This document shows, piece by piece, positions 57,631 through 64,000 of a stretch of DNA of 64,000 nt. A program made the translations under genes and the position numbers. The stretch covers positions 1,674,001-1,738,000 of the forward strand of contig JAJTTP010000002.1 in NCBI GenBank assembly GCA_023313575.1. The letters run 5' to 3'. Source of the stretch: Eutypella sp. D-1. Taxonomy: Eukaryota > Ascomycota > Sordariomycetes > Xylariales > Diatrypaceae. The notes under the pieces were generated by a model that saw only the letters and a program-made list of their open reading frames with translations, had not been told where the DNA came from and made no database searches. Each line of letters begins with the position of its first letter. Position 1 is the stretch's first letter.

Positions 57631-57849
57631 TCAGCTCAGTACTTCGAATATTCGCCTCCAACAGTGAGAGACACAACAACCCTCGTGATGGGATATTATA
57701 CCGTGGTTGCCTACTTCCATCATCTGTTGTTTCCGAGACCTTTTGTCCCTAACTACCTTGATAGACTTAATAAAGAGGTCTGATATCAGCTCTCCGAAGG
57801 TCCGACGACAACCGAGCCGTCCCTGTTCCTTGTCGTCACTAGTAGGCAT
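57631..57849 (-). CDS. Possible small ORF of 72 residues, function unknown
   Basis: An ATG-started frame on the minus strand encodes an even-looking polypeptide with an amphipathic helix candidate (TFGELISDLFIKSIKVVRDK) followed by a basic stretch and a Cys/His-containing tail (HHEGCCVSHCWRR). It stands alone in a gene-poor area. There is no signal peptide and no recognised family. Chance is the main alternative. Confidence 0.18.
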   Translation of the reverse strand: MPTSDDKEQGRLGCRRTFGELISDLFIKSIKVVRDKRSRKQQMMEVGNHGIISHHEGCCVSHCWRRIFEVLS

Positions 57850-60800
57850 TCTCTAGACAGGTACTGGCTGTTAATCGGGTGATAGATAAACCAGGAGGTA
57901 GCTAGAAATATTTTTTTTTCCTACAGAGGTACCTATCTAAAGGGTCATGGAAGTAGGTACTTAGCATGAGAGTAGTTATGAGAGTAGGAATATGACCATT
58001 TAGGCTGTCTACTCCGTTATCGACCCTGCATTTCATTTACCGATATTCCTCAACCCGTTTATATCAGGTATCTTTTCTACATACCTCTTCTACCGTCCAC
58101 TGTATGCGCCCCTAGCGTGTACGTTGGACAGAAAAAAGGCGCACGGACGCGGACGGGCAGACATGCTTCTAGAAGGGGGCTGGAAGGATTGGTATGATTG
58201 ATGCCCTACCGAAGCCCCCATCAAACTATATGGGGACTCTTACATATTACATATGCCCCTACCACGATGCTTCCTTGTTTTCCCGGCCAGATTCTATATT
58301 ATCCCGCCCTCCCTATTAATGACCGCACGTAAAATGTGTATTACACCGCATGGTCCAGCACATCTTCTTGCATGCATCGACGATTGCTCACGCCTTTTGC
58401 GGACACCTCTGGGGACCGTACACACCTACCTGGGTACACCACTACCTATGTAGGCTCATTAGACCGCCATGCCATGCCGGACGATGCCAGACCAGACCCC
58501 TCCTTATCCCATTCATTCGTCCCTAGTTATCCGTCATTTAGCTATCCACCTACAAAGCACTTCGTACAACCATAATTACATACTATGGGTAACTGATATT
58601 ACGCACAGATTCGCATGGCCTTGCACCACCTATAACGGAAAGCCCGTGTGGTGGGGTGGGAGGGGCAGGAGGGGCAGGGGGTGGGGGAGCCGGGGTTGTG
58701 GCGGGCGGAAAGTCTGGTTCAGGGAGATTTCTGGACATGACTGATCTTTTGCATATATCGCCTTACCGCCTCGTTTTTTTTTTCTTCGTTTCCAGGACAG
58801 GACGACGCCGCGGACACTTTAATCTGCATACCTAGGTAGTTAGTATTATTACCATATATGGACACACCAAAGGGGTCCTCGAGACGAGCCCCAGCGTGCG
58901 AACGAACCCTCCCTAGCTCCCTTCTTCTCCCCCCCTGTCAAGCAAGAGTTGCCCGCCCGGGCCGTCAAGAGGGGGAGGGGTTAGAGGGGAGGGGATGGCG
59001 AGACAGGGGTGCCACCGAATGGTCCAAATGAACATTAAATTAGACAATTAGCCCCGCGATGCAAGCAGCGCCGCCGCAGCGGCGTCGGCCGGAAAACCAC
59101 CAACCAAGCACGTAAGTATAGGCATGTGTAGCACGACCTCCCATGGTAGTTAGACGGTGTATGGACCACGGAAGTTAGAAGAAGCCTATAGCCTGCCTTG
59201 CGTGCCCACGGTGTTGTCAGCGAAGCTAGTGGCAGCCATGCCAGATACGACGCAGCGTCTAGGCAAAGCTAGGCTCTAGTTACATATGTATGTACATTGG
59301 TTGGGCTGGGCGAGACAGACAAGACGGGTAGAGCTAGATAAACTAGATATTGAAATATTATCGCGAGGCTTGCCTGTGGGCGTCTGTCCATGCATGGCTG
59401 GCTAATCAACAAATCCACATACCATACCATGCCATACCATAATCTTACCGATCTCGTAATATGGATGGAGGCGAAAGAGCCTACATTACATAAACACAAC
59501 ATTCGCGCATATGCATACGCCATATACGATAATGTGGCATATGTAGGAGTAAGTCGGTAGTGGTGTATATAGTTGGGGGAGGAATATTTTGGGTTATGGA
59601 GAAAGAAAGAAAGGCGCAAAAAGAAATGAAAAATAAATAAATGAAATAAAAATAAACCCCGTCATAACCCCTGCAACTTCCATCTGTTGCGCCCACGAGG
59701 CCTAATCATTCATTCGTCTTGGTCGTCATTCATCACCAACTTCACTCTGTCAACCTATAGGAACACATAGTCGAGACTTCTTTTCTTTTATAAGTCGCCT
59801 ACCTCTCCATTTTTCGCAGGTCACCGCACACCATCCGCCTTAGGTAAGGGTGTCCAGGGGTCCTAATAAGGTGTGCTGTAGTTTACGATGCTATATCGAG
59901 GAGTAGGCAGCAAACTCCTTAAGTGTAGGTGGTGTAGGCGAAGATGGAAGAGACGATATCCATGCCAGTACATATTGACTAAGGGGGTGGTAGGCCGATA
60001 TTCGTAGATCTAAGGCGTGTACTACTTTTGGCTAGACCATCCAACAGCGCCGGCAGTCTAACCACGTATAACTCTTCCAATTGGACTGGGTAGGCATAGC
60101 TCTAACGTTAACTTCCTAAAGCGGTATATGAAAATGTCGTGACTGATAAGGCAACCATGTACTTTCCCATCGCCTTATAACAAATAGGACGGGGAAAAAA
60201 CGGCATCAAATGCGCGCATCAAATCCATCCCATGCCACTAATGAACCATGACATCCCACTACTTGCACTTCTGAGGTACATAAACCACAGTCCGGCGATT
60301 TTTCGATTTTCGATTTTTTTTTTTAGCCTCGGGTCGGTTTCATGCCATGCCATGTCACATCTGCAGCCATATCGAAGATCCTGAAAGAAAGAAAAATGGT
60401 ATCGTAGTTACTTACCTAAGTAGTTACTAGGTAGTTGAAATAGTTGCAGTCTGACGACGACAACTAGAACCTGACCTCACTCAAGCTATCTATCCCTCAC
60501 CTAAGGACGAATGATCGGGCTTATACGCGGCATCATGTATGTAATTATCGCATACGAGATAGACCATAACTATACCTACCCAAGGTACCAACCATACTTC
60601 CATACTTACCACATGGATTTGATAAATACCGCTAAGCTTTTCTTTTCTTTCGGTAAGTTTTTCGGCGGCCACCCTAAAAGCGGCCACTTTTTACATGTAT
60701 GATAAGATATTGGTACTAGGAGTATAACAGTACTTTGCATCATGTAGGAAGATATTCAGTAAAGAAGTACTCCTCCACACCCGGGGGCTATCTGCAAGAT

Positions 60801-61319
60801 TAAGGAAGAGAGAAGCTTTTGGAAATAGTAGAAGAAAATCAAGAAGAAGTAACTTTTAATCTGGCCTTGTCTCTCGTCCAAAAACCAATACCTACCCTTG
60901 CCTACCTCCCGTAGTACGTTCTACTCAGACTAGTCTAAGTACTTATCTATCCTTGAATACCTCCCGGCATCAACACCCCCCCCCCATCTCTCTCATTCTC
61001 TTATCCATCCCACCCGTTTACCTATTTTTTTCCCGTTGTGCCACACCCCCAAATTTTTTAATTTTTTTACGTTCTAACTATTACCCTTTCTCCAGATACA
61101 TATTTACATATGGAGACTGCGCACACCTTACCCTGCCTGCATCCATATCTTTTCATACATACATACTGAGTTACATACCTAGGTACTGAGTTGCATTCTG
61201 AGTATACTTACATATATTGATAAGTAAGTATCTACCTACCCTACCTGGATGTGAAAATAGGTACCCTACATACCCTACATACATTAAGTACTTACACATA
61301 GCACAGATATCGGTCTGGG

Positions 61320-61438
61320 CCTCTTTTTTTGCCGTTTCTTTTTTTTCTCTTTCTAAACCTTTACCTAACTCCTTCCTCCTCCTCTTCTTCCCCTTTTTCC
61401 TTTTCTTCCTTTTCCCCTTTTCTTCCCCCCCGTGCTCT
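61320..61438 (+). promoter_or_regulatory. Polypyrimidine leader of the APRT gene
   Basis: About 120 bases directly before the start codon are almost only C and T, a usual feature of strongly expressed genes in filamentous fungi near the transcription start. The exact start site is not visible. Confidence 0.6.
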
Positions 61439-61445
61439 CCCCAGC

Positions 61446-62645
61446 ATGAGCGCACCACCCGCCCCATCCGACAGCGTTGTTGATCCCGTCGCATCCAACG
61501 CTACCCATACCGGAGCCGCCTCCTCCGTCTCCGCCTCCGCTTCCGCTTCCGCTTCCGCCTCCACGACGATCACTCCAGATGCCTCGCGACGAGAGCCCCC
61601 CGCCACCGCCACCGGTGCCCCCCAACTCACCGGTCAATCGTTAGCCGGGAAGTCGGGAGACATGGAGCAGACGAAGCAGCTGGTCCTCAAGGCTCTGCAG
61701 TATCATCAGGACTGGCCTAACCCCGGCATCAACTTCATCGATATCCTACCCATATTCCGGAGTCCCGTTCTGTTCGCCACCCTCATCGATGTGCTCGTTC
61801 ACCAGATAGAGGTCACCTTCCCCTCCAACAAGCCCGATGTTATCGTCGGTTTAGATGCCCGCGGCTTCCTCTTTGGCCCTACTCTCGCCCTGCACCTCGG
61901 CCTGCCCTTCGTGCCCGTGCGCAAGTCTGGCAAGATGCCCGGCACCTGCTACACCGAGGGTTACCAGAAGGAGTACGGCAAGGATGAGTTCCAGATCCAG
62001 GCCGACAGTGTCCAGAAGGGCCAGAAGGTCCTTGTCGTTGACGACATCCTCGCTACTGGTAAGTTCTAAACGGGCCTTGAACGAGCTCTATACTATAGGC
62101 CTTTGTTATTGCAAGCGCACTGCAAAAGAGCGTCGGGTTCTTATCAAGCACGTGTCTTCTGCGCTATCTACAATTTATTATTATTACGGTTTCCTTTTGC
62201 TGCTTGCATGCACCTGGGCAATTGGGGTGACAATTCCAGACCCCAACACAAAAATTTGGTGCCCCGCAATTGGTTACTCGATATTACCCCTTTTGGATCA
62301 CGACCGTCCCCAAAACCAGCGACGATCACTTGTCATTAGTTTTGGAGCGGCCAGTCAGAGACGCCAAGTCGCTCAAATTTTCTCGCCTCTGCTGTCCATC
62401 GTTGGAATTTTTTTTTTTTTTTTTTTTTTCCCCTCCGTCACCGCAATCATGCTTATCGGTGCCCGAGCTAACGAGTTTGTCTTTAAGGTGGAACCGCCGC
62501 CGCGGCGAAGAAACTTGTCGAGAAGTGTGGGGGCGACTTCATAGGGTACCTCTTCATGATCGAAATCACGGTACTGAGGGGTCACGAGCAGCGGAAGCAG
62601 CTCGGTAACAAGCCGCTCATTGCCCTCGTTGAAGATGAGGGATGA
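61446..62645 (+). CDS. APT1: Adenine phosphoribosyltransferase
   Basis: Two exons, 61446-62058 and 62488-62645, splitting a Gly codon in the PRPP loop, giving 256 residues. The enzyme makes AMP from adenine and PRPP in purine salvage. Core motifs are NPGINFIDILPIF, DVIVGLDARGFLFGP, FVPVRKSGKMPG and the PRPP-binding VLVVDDILATGGTA formed across the splice junction. RGHEQRKQLGNKPLIALVED closes the fold. The core begins near residue 72 (MEQTKQLVLKALQ). The first 70 residues are a Ser/Ala/Thr low-complexity extension with an alternating Ser-Ala run. Either the upstream ATG is used or translation starts at Met72 (61662), which would give the usual length of about 185. The 429-nt intron is the longest in the window and carries a T22 run. 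Confidence 0.95.
62408..62429 (+). repeat. T22 run inside the APRT intron
   Basis: Uninterrupted T22 about 60 bases before the acceptor, well upstream of a normal polypyrimidine tract. Prone to slippage. Confidence 0.9.
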
Positions 62646-64000
62646 GTGCATCAGTCATCTACATATCTGCATACATACACAAACACATACATACGTTTAC
62701 CGGGGACACATTGATGCCGCCACGGGGGCAGAACTGCCCGCCCCCTAAGCAGAATATCCTTTCGTCCAAGCATCCTTTTATACATACGTCTCACCTATCG
62801 TGTCATTTATTTATTTATTTATTAACCCGTCAATTCGACGGATAGATGGTGGTTCTCCGCCGTCATCGCGGTGCACATTATCCCATCCTATTCAGATATG
62901 GCACAGATATTTTACGAAATTTAGACAGGCGGGGGAGGGAGCGAGAGAGGGAATGAAGGATACAAGAGACGGAAAACCTGGGGGGTAAAATCTCGAGGGA
63001 CATAATAAAGTCAAAGACGGGGAAGAGAGAGGAGAGAAAGGCTGCTCTGCTACTGCTTACCGCTATTAGTGCGCTTGCTGCGGTTGCTGTCGCTGACCTT
63101 GTTGCATTGACCGGCGTTTTTGGGGAGGGAACTGAGGGCCGAGAACAAATAATAATAGGGAATCGATGGGTGTGTGTGTGTGTGCGGCCCTCCAAGGGTT
63201 TGGTTCACGTCAACGTTTATTGTGTGCTTGACGCTTTTTTATCTTGTTCCTTCACCGTATCTTCGGGTAATTCTTCTCTTATCCTTGCTCTTTTTCAATT
63301 CTTTTTTTCTTTTTGGTTTGTCGTTGGGAATATTCCCCAACCACCCAGTCCTCCCCTCTTCTCGACAGTCGCGCGAGCACAAAAATGATAGAGAGAGATA
63401 CGTAATTTAGTAATTCGATAACGAGGATGATAGAAATAAGACCGAAGCGGCTATTGCTGTGCTGCATATTGTGTTTCTTGCTTAGCCGGGCCTTACATGT
63501 ACGTGCGCGGAAGGTATCTTCGGATGAAGAATTTCCTTCAAAAGACCCCCTCCCCCCCACCTTCGTACGCCTCTAATCTGGCGCGGAATGCAGCGCGGCC
63601 TTGCTCCGTTGGTTACATATAGTTCGACAGGGTGCCTTGTACATACATCTACTCTACTGGGACCGTGCGCGCATCTACAAACCGGGATACGCACATAAGA
63701 AGATGATGCCATTATTGCTCGCTCTGGCTGTCGGCAGGACATGACCCCAATACGACCCTGGCCTGAACCCCCTGACGACCATGATACACGAGTCACGAAA
63801 AAGACAGCATACACACGTGCACGAGAGTGGCGAGGGGGGGGGGGGGCGCGGATACGGGTAGCTTGCGTTTAATCATATATCGAGATGAGAAGAATAAGGA
63901 CGAGGGAAGAAATATAAAAAAAACTTCCCTCTTCTCTTCTCATAACCCACCACTTCATCCCCAAATTTTCTTCTAACCCACGCAGCCTACGCCAGGGGAA
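62646..64000. other. Terminal non-coding stretch
   Basis: Holds the APRT 3' UTR, a TTTA microsatellite (about 62806-62822), a TG repeat (about 63170-63184) and a G13 run (63834-63846). No frame is convincing. The Gln-rich tail that can be read on the minus strand near 63070-63115 has no coding sequence upstream of it. Confidence 0.5.

Larger units (their letters stand above)
52282..61445. other. 9.2 kb gene-poor stretch
   Basis: No recognisable domain in any frame. The best small frame is 57631-57849 (minus), listed separately. The stretch holds four of the seven perfect TACCTAGGTA palindromes (57073, 57081, 58829, 61176), a G19 run (55072-55090), an 11-bp repeat (57300-57342), TA microsatellites (about 56455-56480) and several Pu/Py-rich tracts. 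The last 120 bases are a nearly pure pyrimidine leader of the purine-salvage gene. Confidence 0.6.

Noticed and set aside
63060..63120. Possible C-terminal end of a Gln-rich protein on the minus strand
   Set aside because: A short QQGQRQQPQQAH-type reading exists, but the sequence upstream of it is A-rich, full of stops and not coding.

Overview
The window is nuclear DNA of a filamentous ascomycete, most likely a Sordariomycete. The evidence is short introns (about 40-180 nt, one of 429 nt) with GTAAGT-like donors, CTAAC/CTGAC-like branch sites and CAG/TAG acceptors, genes on both strands without operons, GC-rich exons in more AT-rich spacers, and fungal protein families (Meu6-type PH protein, WSC-domain hydrolase, GH76, PEX2, ADK2). 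Sixteen protein genes can be supported. No tRNA, rRNA, CRISPR or intact transposon was found by eye.

Layout. 0.3-18.2 kb: ERD2-type receptor (+), secreted GH76 enzyme (-), secreted propeller-like protein (+), mitochondrial lysyl-tRNA synthetase MSK1 (-) head-to-head with TIM10 (+), a 3.2 kb spacer with one possible tiny two-exon gene, a secreted alpha/beta-hydrolase-WSC protein (+) and the mitochondrial adenylate kinase ADK2 (+). 19.4-21.6 kb: a lineage-type 712-aa protein (-) with F-box-like, LRR-like, Cys-pair and coiled-coil regions and unusual codon use. 21.6-33.2 kb: an 11.6 kb stretch without convincing genes. 33.2-52.3 kb: a dense housekeeping block with a Meu6-like PH protein (+), RING protein (-), DUF423/TMEM256 protein (+), importin KAP120 (-), peroxin PEX2 (+), ribosome-assembly factor RSA4 (+) and a fungal polytopic membrane protein (+). 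52.3-61.4 kb: a second gene-poor stretch of 9.2 kb. 61.4-62.6 kb: adenine phosphoribosyltransferase (+). The last 1.35 kb has no supported gene.

The genes do not form a pathway. They are mostly independent housekeeping functions: Golgi-ER retrieval, nuclear import and 60S assembly, peroxisome import, mitochondrial import, translation and nucleotide balance, and purine salvage. Three secreted proteins and one fast-evolving fungal protein are interspersed. The two most noteworthy signals are (i) a strongly over-represented perfect palindrome, TACCTAGGTA, found seven times and only outside exons, and (ii) a six-codon upstream ORF whose TGA overlaps the PEX2 start codon as ATGA. I saw no clearly new multi-gene system. 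The best candidates for undescribed biology are the palindrome family, the 712-aa protein with its in-frame 51-nt intron, and the two large gene-poor stretches.
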